From assembly GCF_001570585.1 (NCBI RefSeq), contig NZ_BBXF01000005.1:1-64000 (forward strand): DNA of 64,000 bases, in the 5' to 3' direction. The notes under the pieces are model-generated. The model saw only the letters and a program-made list of their open reading frames with translations, had not been told where the DNA came from and ran no database searches. The position numbers were made by a program, and so were the translations under genes. Position 1 is the first letter of the stretch. Each line of letters starts with the position of its first letter. Below, one piece after another: positions 52,995 to 61,939 of this stretch. This DNA comes from Herbidospora daliensis. GTDB taxonomy: Bacteria > Actinomycetota > Actinomycetes > Streptosporangiales > Streptosporangiaceae.

Positions 52995-54631
52995 ATCCGG
53001 CTACCGCGCTGGCGACCGTACTCGTCGACGAACTGGCGCGGTGCGGGGTCACCGAGGCGGTGGTCGCCCCCGGGTCCCGGTCGGCGCCCCTGGCGCTGGC
53101 GCTCCACGACGACCCCCGGATCCGGCTCCACGTGCGCACCGACGAACGCTCGGCCGGGTTCCTCGCGCTCGGGCTGGCCCGGCGCCTGGAGAAGCCGGTC
53201 GCCGTCGTCACCACGTCCGGCACGGCCGCCGCCAACCTGCACCCCGCCGTGATCGAGGCGAGCGAGGCGGGGGTGCCGCTGCTGCTGCTGACCGCCGACC
53301 GGCCGCCGGAGCTGCGCGGGACCGGCGCCAATCAGACGATCGACCAGGTGAAGCTGTTCGGCTCGGCCGTGCGGTGGTTCGCCGAGATCGGGGTGCCGGA
53401 AGAGCGGCCGGGGCAGGTGGCCTACTGGCGGTCGCTGGCCTGCCGCGCCTACCAGCGGGCCGAGGGGCCGGGCGACCCCGGCCCGGTCCACCTGAACGTG
53501 GCGTTCCGCGAGCCGCTCGTCCCCGACGGCAACGACGACTGGCCCGAGACGCTCGACGCGAACGGGCCGTGGGTGCGGGCCCGGGTGGCCCCGCCGTCGT
53601 CGGCGCTGCACATCCCGGCGACCCGGCGCGGGGTCCTGGTGGTCGGCGACGGCGCGGTCAACGTGCGGCGCTACGTCGCGGCGGCCGGCATGGCGGGCTG
53701 GCCGGTGCTCTCGGAGCCCAACGGCGGCGGACGCTACGGCGACACCGCGATCTCGACCTACCACTTCCTGCTCGGCACCCCCGGGTTCGCCGAGGCCCAC
53801 CAGCCCGACGTGGTCGTCACGCTCGGGCGTCCCGGCCTGTCGCGGCCCCTGCTGGCCTGGCTGAAGCGGGCCCAGGAACACGTCGTGGTGGCCCGCGACC
53901 TGACCCGGTGGCCCGATCCGACGCGCTCGGCCACCCAGGTCGCCCAGGCGGTCGAGATCCCGGTGGCGGCCGGCGGCGACCAGTGGCTGAACGCCTGGCG
54001 GCGGGCCGAGATGGCGGCCCGCCACGCCGTCGACGACGTGCTCGACGCGGGCGGGCTGAGCGAGCCCCGGCTGGCCCGCGACCTGGCCGCGATCATCCCC
54101 AACGGCTCGCTGCTGTTCTGCGGCTCCTCGATGCCGATCCGCGACCTCGACCAGGCCATGCGGCCCCGGCGCGGGGTACGGCTGATGGCCAACCGGGGGG
54201 CCTCCGGCATCGACGGCCTGGTGTCGACGGCGGCCGGGGCGGCGCTGGCCCACCACGGCCGCGCCTACGCCCTGATGGGCGACCTGTCCTTCCTCCACGA
54301 CCAGAACGGGCTGGTCATCGGGTCCCGGGAGCCCCGGCCCGACCTGTGCGTCGTGGTGGTCAACAACGACGGCGGCGGGATCTTCTCGCTGCTGCCGCAG
54401 TCGTCGCTCGGCGGATCGTTCGAGCGGATCTTCGGCGCGCCCCACGGCGTCGACCTCGGCTACCTCGCGGCGGCGACCGGCACGCCCTACAGCGTCGTCA
54501 GCGACCCCGACGACCTGGCCAAGGCGATCCGCGGCGAGGGGCCCCGCCTGGTGGAGGCCCGGACCGACCGCGACGCGAACGCGGCGGTCCACGTGGCGAT
54601 GCGCGACGCCGTGCGGGCGGCGATCGGCTGA
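52991..54631 (+). CDS. menD: SEPHCHC synthase
   Basis: This is a 546-residue thiamine-diphosphate enzyme joining isochorismate and 2-oxoglutarate. The N-terminal Pyr domain has VVAPGSRSAPLALAL, RTDERSAGFLALGLA and VVTTSGTAAANLHPAV. The C-terminal PP domain binds ThDP-Mg through MGDLSFLHDQNGL and VVNNDGGGIFSLLPQ. Length is usual. The GTG start overlaps the menC stop. A DedA-family gene follows after 10 nt, probably in the same transcript. Confidence 0.95.
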   Translation: MNPATALATVLVDELARCGVTEAVVAPGSRSAPLALALHDDPRIRLHVRTDERSAGFLALGLARRLEKPVAVVTTSGTAAANLHPAVIEASEAGVPLLLLTADRPPELRGTGANQTIDQVKLFGSAVRWFAEIGVPEERPGQVAYWRSLACRAYQRAEGPGDPGPVHLNVAFREPLVPDGNDDWPETLDANGPWVRARVAPPSSALHIPATRRGVLVVGDGAVNVRRYVAAAGMAGWPVLSEPNGGGRYGDTAISTYHFLLGTPGFAEAHQPDVVVTLGRPGLSRPLLAWLKRAQEHVVVARDLTRWPDPTRSATQVAQAVEIPVAAGGDQWLNAWRRAEMAARHAVDDVLDAGGLSEPRLARDLAAIIPNGSLLFCGSSMPIRDLDQAMRPRRGVRLMANRGASGIDGLVSTAAGAALAHHGRAYALMGDLSFLHDQNGLVIGSREPRPDLCVVVVNNDGGGIFSLLPQSSLGGSFERIFGAPHGVDLGYLAAATGTPYSVVSDPDDLAKAIRGEGPRLVEARTDRDANAAVHVAMRDAVRAAIG

Positions 54632-54641
54632 GGGGAGTCGG

Positions 54642-55238
54642 ATGCATCTCGAACAGTGGCTGGAGTCGATCCCGGACGTCTGGATCTACGTCGTCGTGGG
54701 TCTGGTCATCGGGCTCGAGAGTCTCGGCATCCCGTTGCCGGGTGAGATCGTGCTGGTCAGCGCGTCGCTGATGGCGGCGAAGGGCATCGTCGACCCGCTG
54801 CTGGTCGGCGGGTGCGCGACCGCCGGGGCGATCGTCGGCGACTCGGCCGGCTTCTTCATCGGGCACCGGGGCGGGCAGAGGCTGTTCGACCGGCTGGGGC
54901 GGCGTTTCCCCCGGCACTTCGGGCCCGAGCACATCGGCCGGGCCAAGGCGCTGTTCCGGCGCTGGGGCGTGTGGGCGGTGTTCTTCGGGCGGTTCGTGGC
55001 GCTGCTGCGCATCCTGGCGGGGCCGCTGGCGGGGGCGCTGCACCTGCCCTACTGGCGGTTCCTGGCCGCCAACGTGCTGGGCGCGATCGTGTGGGCCGGC
55101 GGCACCACGGCGGTCGTCTACTACCTGGGCGTGGCGGCCGAGCGGTGGCTGAAGGAGCTGTCGTGGGCGGCTCTGGTCCTGGTGGTCGTGTTCGGCCTGG
55201 CGACCATGGTGTGGGTGCGGCGGCGGGCCCGCTCGTAA
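54642..55238 (+). CDS. DedA-family membrane protein
   Basis: This is a 198-residue DedA/SNARE-associated (VTT) membrane protein. Conserved elements are LESLGIPLPGEIVL, GDSAGFFIGHRGGQRL and FFGRFVALLRILAGPLAGAL, which includes the functional Arg pair. Family members flip polyprenyl-phosphate or phospholipids and support membrane potential. Location downstream of menD suggests co-transcription with menaquinone genes, perhaps linked through the membrane lipid it needs. Confidence 0.9.
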   Translation: MHLEQWLESIPDVWIYVVVGLVIGLESLGIPLPGEIVLVSASLMAAKGIVDPLLVGGCATAGAIVGDSAGFFIGHRGGQRLFDRLGRRFPRHFGPEHIGRAKALFRRWGVWAVFFGRFVALLRILAGPLAGALHLPYWRFLAANVLGAIVWAGGTTAVVYYLGVAAERWLKELSWAALVLVVVFGLATMVWVRRRARS

Positions 55239-55287
55239 CCGGTGCGGTACCGGGCACGGGGGAGCGGGTTCTCAATTCCCTACTATA

Positions 55288-55316
55288 TTGACAGGTATTG
55301 GGGGTATTTCTACGAT
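55288..55316 (+). promoter_or_regulatory. Strong sigma-70 promoter
   Basis: TTGACA (55288-55293), a 17-nt spacer and TACGAT (55311-55316) form a near-consensus promoter 27 nt before the flavin reductase start. The surrounding 50 bp are unusually AT-rich (ACTATATTGACAGGTATT), which may also hold an operator. Confidence 0.8.
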
Positions 55317-55342
55317 GAGAGGACCTGATCGAAAGGAACCCC

Positions 55343-55873
55343 GTGACGGCCGTGTCGGATATCCCGCGCCCCAGAGGTGGAACCATGAGAATTCCCCCCG
55401 ACGTCTCGACCGACACCCGCGACCTGTTCCGCAGCGCCTTCCGCCGCCACGCCGCCGGAGTGGCGGTCGTGACCACGGCGGGGCCGGTGGGGTTCACCGC
55501 CACCTCGCTCGCCTCCGTCTCGATGGAGCCGCCGCTGGTCACCTTCGGCATCGGGCTGGGGTCGTCGAGCTGGCCGGCGATCCGCGACCGGGACAGTTTC
55601 GTCGTGCACATCCTGAGCGAGTCGCAGCGTGACCTGGCCGCGCTGTTCGCCCGCAGCGGGGCCGAGCGGTTCGGCGTCGAGACCCCCTGGACCACCCTGC
55701 CGACCGGCGAACCGGTGATCGGCGGCGTGGCGGCGTGGTTGCGGTGCGAGATCAGGGAACGGTTCGTGGCGGGGGACCACCGCCTGGTGGTCGGCCTGGT
55801 CACCGAGGGGGAGACGATCCCCGGCCGGCGGCCGCTCCTCTACCATGACGGCGCCTTCGGGTCGTTCACCTAG
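55343..55873 (+). CDS. Flavin reductase family protein
   Basis: This is a 176-residue split-barrel flavin reductase-like protein. Motifs are FRRHAAGVAVVTTAG and GFTATSLASVSMEPPLVTFGI (flavin binding), then FVVHILSESQRDLAALFA. It supplies reduced FMN or FAD to a monooxygenase, but no partner is adjacent. The start is GTG 55343 with AAAGGA 5 nt upstream; ATG 55385 with GGTGG is an alternative that removes 14 residues. It is followed after 9 nt by a cupin gene, probably in one transcript. Confidence 0.87.
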   Translation: MTAVSDIPRPRGGTMRIPPDVSTDTRDLFRSAFRRHAAGVAVVTTAGPVGFTATSLASVSMEPPLVTFGIGLGSSSWPAIRDRDSFVVHILSESQRDLAALFARSGAERFGVETPWTTLPTGEPVIGGVAAWLRCEIRERFVAGDHRLVVGLVTEGETIPGRRPLLYHDGAFGSFT

Positions 55874-55882
55874 GAGACCGCT

Positions 55883-56296
55883 TTGTCGTTCCACGAACCG
55901 CTGCACCACGTCGTGCCCGCCGGGTTGTCCGACGAGACGGCCCAGTCGTCGGGCATGTACCGGCGGGCGGCCATCAGCGGGCCGAGCGTCGGGTCGTCCC
56001 GGCTGTGGATGGGGCAGACCCACGTCGCCCCCTCGACGCGGTCGGCCGACCACCACCACGGCGACTCCGAGACCGCGATCTACGTCGTCAGCGGGCACCC
56101 GTCGTTCGTCTTCCTCGGCGACGACGGCGCGGAGCGGCGGATCGACACCTCGCCGGGCGACTACGTGTTCGTGCCGCCGTTCACGCCCCATAGGGAGGAG
56201 AACCCCTCGCCCGACGAGGAGGCGGTGGTGGTGATCGCCCGGTCGTCGCAGGAGGCGATCGTGGTCAACCTCCCCTCATTGGGATCTACTTTGTAA
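55883..56296 (+). CDS. Cupin-domain protein
   Basis: This is a 137-residue single-domain cupin. Its metal-binding motif 1 is in ADHHHGDSETAIYVVSGH (His, His, Glu), and motif 2 is in GDYVFVPPFTPHREEN. The start is TTG 55883 with AGGAG 6 nt upstream. It lies directly behind the flavin reductase gene, so both may serve one oxidation step, but substrate is unknown. The stop codon falls within the exact 22-bp repeat that also holds the -35 of the next promoter. Confidence 0.85.
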   Translation: MSFHEPLHHVVPAGLSDETAQSSGMYRRAAISGPSVGSSRLWMGQTHVAPSTRSADHHHGDSETAIYVVSGHPSFVFLGDDGAERRIDTSPGDYVFVPPFTPHREENPSPDEEAVVVIARSSQEAIVVNLPSLGSTL

Positions 56297-56304
56297 AGGC
56301 GCCG
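56283..56304. repeat. 22-bp dispersed repeat, copy 2
   Basis: GATCTACTTTGTAAAGGCGC plus two more bases, identical to 8868-8889. It spans the cupin stop codon, and its TTGTAA forms the -35 of the promoter for the next gene (TTGTAA 56291-56296, 17-nt spacer, TAGTCT 56314-56319). Confidence 0.8.
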
Positions 56305-56325
56305 GGTCGGGGCTAGTCTGTCGCG

Positions 56326-56940
56326 GTGCCGTACAAGACCCTCGACGACGTGGTCGAACACGAGACGGAGGTGCGGCGGTCGCGGTTCGTCTGCGCCGTC
56401 GCGCCGGCCCCCTCGGAACAGGCCGCCCGCGAGTTCATCACGGCCCGCCGGGCGCGCTACGCCGACGCCACCCACAACTGCACCGCCTACGTGATCGGCG
56501 CCGGCGCGCGCCGCTCCGACGACGACGGCGAACCCGGCGGCACGGCCGGCACCCCGATGCTCGACGTGCTGCTCAAGCGCGGCTACGCCGACGTGGTCAC
56601 GGTGGTGACCCGCTTCTTCGGCGGCGTGCTGCTGGGCGCGGGCGGGCTGGTGCGCGCCTACGGCGGCGCGGTGGGGGAGACCCTCGACCGGGTGACCCCG
56701 GTGACGATGGTCGAGGCCCGCCTGGTGACGGTGTCGATCGACCACGCCCATGCGGGCCGGCTGGAGAACGACCTGCGCGGCCGCCACGACGTGCGCGGGG
56801 TCGCCTACGGCTCGGAAGTCTCCTTCGACGTCGCGGTGGCCGACCCGGCCGCCTTCGACGAGTGGCTGGCCACCGCGACGGCCGGCCGGGCCCGTGCGTC
56901 AGCGGGCGAGCCGCTGTTCGTCCGGGCGGAAGACGCCTGA
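56326..56940 (+). CDS. YigZ/IMPACT-family protein
   Basis: This is a 204-residue protein of the YigZ/IMPACT family. The core is RRSRFVCAVAPA, DATHNCTAYVIG, SDDGEPGGTAGTPML-type sequence (DDGEPGGTAGTPML) and VTRFFGGVLLGAGGLVRAY. Eukaryotic IMPACT modulates Gcn2; bacterial roles are unclear, possibly ribosome- or protease-linked. The start is GTG 56326, 6 nt after TAGTCT, so it is probably leaderless. Its 3' end overlaps that of the convergent MFS gene by 42 nt. Confidence 0.9.
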   Translation: MPYKTLDDVVEHETEVRRSRFVCAVAPAPSEQAAREFITARRARYADATHNCTAYVIGAGARRSDDDGEPGGTAGTPMLDVLLKRGYADVVTVVTRFFGGVLLGAGGLVRAYGGAVGETLDRVTPVTMVEARLVTVSIDHAHAGRLENDLRGRHDVRGVAYGSEVSFDVAVADPAAFDEWLATATAGRARASAGEPLFVRAEDA

Positions 56941-58098
56941 ACAGAGCACCACGATGAGCCCGGCGATCGGGACCACCAGCAGGCCTGCCCGGAGCGAGCT
57001 CGCGTCGGCGATGAGGCCGACCAGCGGCGGCGTACAGAGGAAACCGGCGCGCAGCAGCCACGACAGCAGGGTGAGCCCGGTGCCGGGGCGGAAGCCGGGG
57101 AGCTGGTCGGCGGTGTGCATGGCGCCGGGGATGAGGGTGGCGCTGCCGAACCCGGCCAGGCCGAACCCGGCGATGGTGCCGGGCACGCTCGGGAAGGCCA
57201 GCGCGAGCCCGAATCCGGCCGCGATCAGCAGCCCGCCGACCCGGGCGACGGCCGCCTGGCCCCAGCGGTCGACGAACCGGTCGCCCAGCGCGCGCCCGAC
57301 GAACTGCGCGCCGACCACGGCGACCAGGCCGAACGCCGCGATGCCGGGGGCCGCGCCGAGCGAGCCCGACAGGTAGACGGCGGCCCAGGTGCCGCCGGCG
57401 TCCTCGACGGTGGCGCCGCAGATCGCGATGACCGCGAGCAGCGCGAGCGCGCCGTAGGCGACCGACCTGACCGGCAGGGCGGGTTTGCCGGGGCTGGCGG
57501 CCTCCACGGGTTCCTGCGGCTCGGGGCCGGGGAGCAGGAAGCGGTAGGAGACCAGGTTGACGATGACGAACGTGACCGCCGAGATGCTCAGGTGCAGCCC
57601 CAGCGACAGGTCCAGGGCCGCGGCGCCGCCGCCCATGAGGCCGCCGAGCACGGCGCCCAGGCTCCAGATCGCGTGGAAGGAGTTGATGATCGAGCGGCCG
57701 TAGAGCCGCTGCACGCGCAGGCCGTGGGTGTTCTGGGCGACGTCCACGACCGAGTCGAGCGCCCCGACGAGGAAGAGCGCCCCGGCGAACAGCGCCCAGC
57801 TGGGCGCGAGCCCGGCGAGCAGCACGAGCCCGCTGGTCAGCACCATGCCGCCGACGGCGACGCGGGAGGACCGCACCCGCCGGATGAGGATGCCGGCGAG
57901 CAGGCCGGAGGCGAGCGAGCCGGCGGGCACGGCGGCGACGGCCAGCCCGAACTGGGCGTTGGACAGGTCGAGCGCCTCGATGATGGCGGGGTAGCGCGGC
58001 ATCAGGTTGGCGAAGATCGCGCCGTTGGTCAGGAACAGCAGGGCGACCGCGACCCGGGCCCGGCGGTCGGCGGAGGAGATCAGGGGTCGGCCCTCCAA
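56899..58098 (-). CDS. MFS transporter
   Basis: This is a membrane permease of about 399 residues and 12 helices in two halves. It has AGILIRRVRSSRVAVGG between helices 2 and 3 and GRALGDRFVDRWGQAAV in the second half. It resembles the fucose permease-like/ProP-type MFS group rather than drug exporters. The start is uncertain: TTG 58098 is the furthest, while CTG 58083 has GGAGGG 7 nt upstream. The gene lies 13 nt after the menF stop on the same strand, so it may be co-transcribed with menF. Confidence 0.82.
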   Translation of the reverse strand: MEGRPLISSADRRARVAVALLFLTNGAIFANLMPRYPAIIEALDLSNAQFGLAVAAVPAGSLASGLLAGILIRRVRSSRVAVGGMVLTSGLVLLAGLAPSWALFAGALFLVGALDSVVDVAQNTHGLRVQRLYGRSIINSFHAIWSLGAVLGGLMGGGAAALDLSLGLHLSISAVTFVIVNLVSYRFLLPGPEPQEPVEAASPGKPALPVRSVAYGALALLAVIAICGATVEDAGGTWAAVYLSGSLGAAPGIAAFGLVAVVGAQFVGRALGDRFVDRWGQAAVARVGGLLIAAGFGLALAFPSVPGTIAGFGLAGFGSATLIPGAMHTADQLPGFRPGTGLTLLSWLLRAGFLCTPPLVGLIADASSLRAGLLVVPIAGLIVVLCSGVFRPDEQRLAR

Positions 58099-58111
58099 GG
58101 GGGTGTGCGGG

Positions 58112-59320
58112 TCAGCCTTCCAGGGCGTACTGCATGGCGCGGAACTTCGACTGCGCCTCGGCCAGTTCGGCCGCGGGGTCGGACCCGCCCATGATGCCGC
58201 AACCTGCGAAAAGGCGGGCGCGCGGCCCGTCGAGCTGGGCGCAGCGCAGGGCGATGCCCCATTCGCCGTCGCCCCGGGCGTCGATCCAGCCGACCGGCCC
58301 GGCGTAGCCGCCCCGGTCCATCTGCTCCAGGTGGGGGATCAGCGCGACGGCCTCGTCGGTGGGGGTGCCGCCGACGGCGGCCGTGGGGTGGAGGGCGGCG
58401 ACCACGTCGAGCACCGACGCGCCGTCGCCGAGCCTGCCGGTGACCCGGCTGGCGAGGTGCTGCACGTTGGGCAGGGAGAGCAGTTCGGGTTCGGCCGGTA
58501 CGTCGAGCTCGGCGCACAGCGGCTTCAGCGCGGCCTCGACGGAGGCGACCGCGCAGGTGTGCTCGTAGCGGTCTTTCGGCGAGTCGAACAGGGTGGCGGG
58601 GTCGGCGCCGCTGGGGATGGTGCCGGCCAGCACGAGCGACTCGATGGCCTGCCCGGTGTGCCGCACGAGCAGTTCGGGTGTGGCGCCGATGAGGCCGCCG
58701 ACCGAGAAGGTGTAGCACTCGGGGTAGCGCGCGGCGAGCCGGGCCAGCGGGACCCGCGGGTCGATGTCGGTCTCGGCGGTGGCGATGAGGTCGCGGGCCA
58801 GCACGACCTTCTCCAGCCCGCCGGAGGTGATGCGCTCGACGGCGGAGGCGACGGCGTGCTCCCAGCCGGGCGCGGTCAGCGCGCCGTCGGAGTAGCGGAT
58901 GCGCCCCGGCGGCACGGCGGGCGTGACCAGCCCGAGGTTCTCCTCGCCCACCGTGGTCAGCCAGGCCTGCCCGTCGCGGCGGGCCACCACGACGCGGGGC
59001 ACGACCAGCACCGAGCCGGGCGAGGCGGGGTCGAAGGTGAAGCTGCCGAAGGCGACCGGCCCGGAGCCGGGACGCCCGACCCGGTCGTCGACGTCGGCGT
59101 GGCCGAAGGCGCCGGCCAGCCAGTCGCGGGCCCAGGCGAAGCGGCCGGGCCCCGGCGGTATGGTGACGCGCAGCGCCTCGCCCCAGGCCACGAGCCCGTC
59201 GCCGTGGTGCACCCACGAGAAGGCGGCCGGGCCGGGGAGCAGGGAGATGAGGTCGCCGGGGTCGCGAACCGGGACCGTGCGGGCCAGGAGCGGGGGATGA
59301 AGTCCGGGGGCGACGCTCAC
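58112..59320 (-). CDS. menF: Isochorismate synthase
   Basis: This is a 402-residue chorismate-utilising enzyme. The C-terminal core has GLEKVVLARDL, CYTFSVGGLIGATPELL, ESLVLAGTIPSG (Lys/Arg-type active-site region), LHPTAAVGGTPTDEAV and GYAGPVGWID with FAGCGIMGGSDP. It converts chorismate to isochorismate. In this neighbourhood (menE, menC, menD) the product is likely used for menaquinone rather than for a siderophore. The start is GTG 59320 or 59329. Confidence 0.92.
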   Translation of the reverse strand: MSVAPGLHPPLLARTVPVRDPGDLISLLPGPAAFSWVHHGDGLVAWGEALRVTIPPGPGRFAWARDWLAGAFGHADVDDRVGRPGSGPVAFGSFTFDPASPGSVLVVPRVVVARRDGQAWLTTVGEENLGLVTPAVPPGRIRYSDGALTAPGWEHAVASAVERITSGGLEKVVLARDLIATAETDIDPRVPLARLAARYPECYTFSVGGLIGATPELLVRHTGQAIESLVLAGTIPSGADPATLFDSPKDRYEHTCAVASVEAALKPLCAELDVPAEPELLSLPNVQHLASRVTGRLGDGASVLDVVAALHPTAAVGGTPTDEAVALIPHLEQMDRGGYAGPVGWIDARGDGEWGIALRCAQLDGPRARLFAGCGIMGGSDPAAELAEAQSKFRAMQYALEG

Positions 59321-59485
59321 CTCACCCACTTTACGCAGAAACTGAACGTGTTCGACATCGGGTCCCTTTCGTCGGTACGCCGGTGTCAAGACCCGATAGC
59401 AGCTTGGTCATGGAAGAGACGCCTGCCGCCTCGGTAATAGAGCCTTGGCGTTCGTGATCTCTACCTTTGGCTCCCGGAGGTGTCC

Positions 59486-60295
59486 ATGATCAAGAAGATC
59501 ACGCCGGTGGCCGCGGCTCTCGCGCTGCTCCTGTGGCCTGGAACGGTCCAGGCGTCCACCCAGCCGATGACGATCGCGGCGCTCGGCGACTCGATCACCG
59601 CGGGCTTCAACGCCTGCGGCTGGTACGTCGCCTGCACGTCCCGCTCGTGGGCGGTCGGCGACCACAAAGACGTCAACAGCCACTACCTGCGCCTGCTGGC
59701 CGACGGCGTCGACGTCAAGGGCCGCAACCGCAACTTCGCGTACAACGGCGCGACCAGCGACGACCTGATGGAGCAGATGGACGAGGCCATCAAGGCCAAG
59801 GCCACCTACGTGACGATCCTCATCGGCGCCCAGGACGCGTGCGTGCGGACCGAGAGCCAGATGACCCCGGTGGCGACCTACCGGGCGCGGGTCGACGCGG
59901 CGCTGGCCAAGCTGGCCCCGACCGGCGCGCAGGTGCGCATCCTGAGCATCCCCGACCTGAAGCGCCTGTGGCGGGTGGCCAAGGACAACCCGGTGGCGCG
60001 GGCGTTCTGGGGCATCGCCCGCATCTGCCAGACGATGCTGGCCAACCCGACCTCGACGGCGCGGAAGGACGAGGACCGGCGTGATCGGGTGCGGGCGCGG
60101 GTGATGGCGTACAACACCGAGATGGCGCGGGCCTGCGCCGCCTACGGGCCGCTGTGCCGCCACGACGGGGGCGAGGTGTTCCGTTACCAGTTCCCGGTCT
60201 CGATGGTGAGCAAGTGGGACTTCTTCCACCCGAACGCCGAGGGGCAGAAGACGATCGCGCGGTTGTCGTTCCAGCGCGTGGAATCGCCTGTCTAG
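59486..60295 (+). CDS. Secreted SGNH/GDSL esterase
   Basis: This is a 269-residue secreted hydrolase with a signal peptide (LALLLWPGTVQAS). It shows the SGNH blocks: I ALGDSITAGFN (Ser), III-like NFAYNGATSDDL (Asn/Gly), ILIGAQDAC where many relatives have GxND (here GAQD), and V FFHPNAEGQK (His, with the Asp three residues upstream in WDFFHP). The missing Asn in block III may alter the oxyanion hole. Substrate (lipid or acylated glycan) is unknown. GGAGG lies 5 nt before ATG 59486. Confidence 0.87.
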   Translation: MIKKITPVAAALALLLWPGTVQASTQPMTIAALGDSITAGFNACGWYVACTSRSWAVGDHKDVNSHYLRLLADGVDVKGRNRNFAYNGATSDDLMEQMDEAIKAKATYVTILIGAQDACVRTESQMTPVATYRARVDAALAKLAPTGAQVRILSIPDLKRLWRVAKDNPVARAFWGIARICQTMLANPTSTARKDEDRRDRVRARVMAYNTEMARACAAYGPLCRHDGGEVFRYQFPVSMVSKWDFFHPNAEGQKTIARLSFQRVESPV

Positions 60296-60380
60296 AGTTG
60301 TCGGATCCGGGCGGGGGTCTTCGTTGCAGGGGTGAAGGGCCGCCCGACAGGGGCGCCCACCACCGCAGGAGCTGATCCGC

Positions 60381-60704
60381 ATGCAGTACCTCCTTTCCGT
60401 GATCTTCGAGGAAGACGGCCGGGCCACCCCCGAGGAGGACGCCGCGATCGACGTCTTCAACGACCGGCTGGTCGCCGAGGGCCGCTGGGTCTTCGCCGGC
60501 GGCCTCGGCGCCCCCACGACGGCCACCGTGATCGACAACCGGGGCGGGGAGACGCTGGTCACCGACGGGCCCTTCGTGGAGTCCAAGGAGTTCCTCGCCG
60601 GGTTCTGGATCGTCGAGGCGGCCGACCTCGACGTGGCGCTCGGGCTCGCCGCCGAGGGGTCGCGGGCCTGCAACCGCAAGGTCGAGGTCCGGCCGTTCCT
60701 GTGA
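60381..60704 (+). CDS. YCII/DGPF-domain protein
   Basis: This is a 107-residue protein of the DGPF (YCII-related) family, ferredoxin-like fold. It has MQYLLSVIFEEDG and the namesake TDGPFVESKEFLAGFWIVEA. These proteins are genetically paired with ECF42 sigma factors and may act as sensors or modulators. The GTGA at its stop overlaps the sigma-factor start, confirming the pair. Confidence 0.92.
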   Translation: MQYLLSVIFEEDGRATPEEDAAIDVFNDRLVAEGRWVFAGGLGAPTTATVIDNRGGETLVTDGPFVESKEFLAGFWIVEAADLDVALGLAAEGSRACNRKVEVRPFL

Positions 60705-61939
60705 CGGCGAGCGACGTCCACGACGCGATCACCCGGGCCCACCACGAGGAGTGGGCGCGGGTGGTCGCCGCCCTGACCCGGCGCTTCGGCGATTTCGACG
60801 TTGCCGAGGAGGCGGCGGCCGAGGCGTTCGCGGCCGCCGTCGAGCGGTGGCCGGCCGACGGCGTGCCGCCCAATCCCGGGGCCTGGCTGACCCTGACCGC
60901 CAACCGCCGGGCGATCGACCGCGTCCGCCGCGAGGGCAAACGCGACGACCGGCACCGGGAGGCCCTCATGAGGTACGACGACGACGACCCGCCCGAGCCC
61001 CTCGGCGCGGTCGGCGACGAACGGCTGCGGCTGATCTTCACCTGCTGCCACCCGGCGCTGGCGATGGAGACCCGGGTGGCGCTGACGCTGCGTATGGTCG
61101 GCGGGCTGACCGTGGCCGAGATCGCCCGCGCCTTCCTGGTGCGGGAGACCGCGATGGAGCGGCGCATCACCCGCGCCAAGGCCAAGATCAAGGACGCCCG
61201 CGTGCCCTACCGGGTGCCGTCGGCCGCCGACCTGCCCGTCCGTCTCTCCGGGGTGCTCGCCGTCCTCTACCTCGTCTTCAACGAGGGCTACCTCGCGACC
61301 GGTCCGGGAGCCGATCCGGTACGACCTGGGCTGACCGCCGAGGCGATCAGGCTCACCCGGCTGGTCGGGGCCCTGCTGCCCGGCGACGGCGAGGTGGCGG
61401 GGCTGCTGGCGCTGATGCTGCTCATCGAGGCCCGGCGGCCCGCCCGGGTGTCCCGGACCGGCGAGCTGGTCACCCTCGACGAACAGGACCGCGGGGCCTG
61501 GGACGCGGCGCTCGTGGCCGAGGGCCACCGGCTGGTGCGCGAGCGCCTGGCCTCCGGGGAGGCGCCGGGCCGCTACCAGATCCTCGCGGCGATCAACGCG
61601 GTGCACACCTCGGCCCGCGACGTGCGCGACACCGACTGGTCGCAGGTGGTCGCCCTCTACGACCAGCTGGTCAGGCTCGACCGCTCGCCCGTGGCGGCGC
61701 TCAACCGGGCCGTGGCGGTCGCCGAGCTCGACGGGCCCGACGTGGCGCTGGCGGCCGTCGAACGGCTGGGCGGCGACCTGGCCGGCTACCACGCCTTCCA
61801 CGCGACCCGGGCCGACCTGCTGCGCCGGCTCGGCCGCAGCGGGGAGGCGCGGGCGGCGTACGAGACGGCGATCGAGCTGGCGGGCAACTCCGCCGAGGTC
61901 GCGGCGCTCACCCGGCGGCGCGACCGGCTGGCGGGTTAG
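60701..61939 (+). CDS. ECF42-type RNA polymerase sigma factor
   Basis: This is a 412-residue ECF sigma factor. Region 2 (about 10-85) has RRFGDFDVAEEAAAEAFAAA and NRRAIDRVRREGKR. Region 4 (about 110-165) has LTLRMVGGLTVAEIARAFLV and RRITRAKAKIKDA. A long C-terminal TPR-like extension (about 180-412) is the hallmark of ECF42. These factors have no classical anti-sigma; the extension and the DGPF protein partner are thought to control activity. The start is GTG 60701 overlapping the DGPF stop. The stop overlaps that of the convergent regulator gene. Confidence 0.93.
   Translation: MTASDVHDAITRAHHEEWARVVAALTRRFGDFDVAEEAAAEAFAAAVERWPADGVPPNPGAWLTLTANRRAIDRVRREGKRDDRHREALMRYDDDDPPEPLGAVGDERLRLIFTCCHPALAMETRVALTLRMVGGLTVAEIARAFLVRETAMERRITRAKAKIKDARVPYRVPSAADLPVRLSGVLAVLYLVFNEGYLATGPGADPVRPGLTAEAIRLTRLVGALLPGDGEVAGLLALMLLIEARRPARVSRTGELVTLDEQDRGAWDAALVAEGHRLVRERLASGEAPGRYQILAAINAVHTSARDVRDTDWSQVVALYDQLVRLDRSPVAALNRAVAVAELDGPDVALAAVERLGGDLAGYHAFHATRADLLRRLGRSGEARAAYETAIELAGNSAEVAALTRRRDRLAG

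Noticed and set aside
51800-54592. Long minus-strand open frame across menC and menD
   Set aside because: The plus strand carries unmistakable MenC and MenD motifs; the minus-strand protein is low complexity.
58112-59320. Siderophore-type isochorismate synthase
   Set aside because: No 2,3-dihydroxybenzoate or NRPS genes are present, while menE, menC and menD lie within 8 kb.
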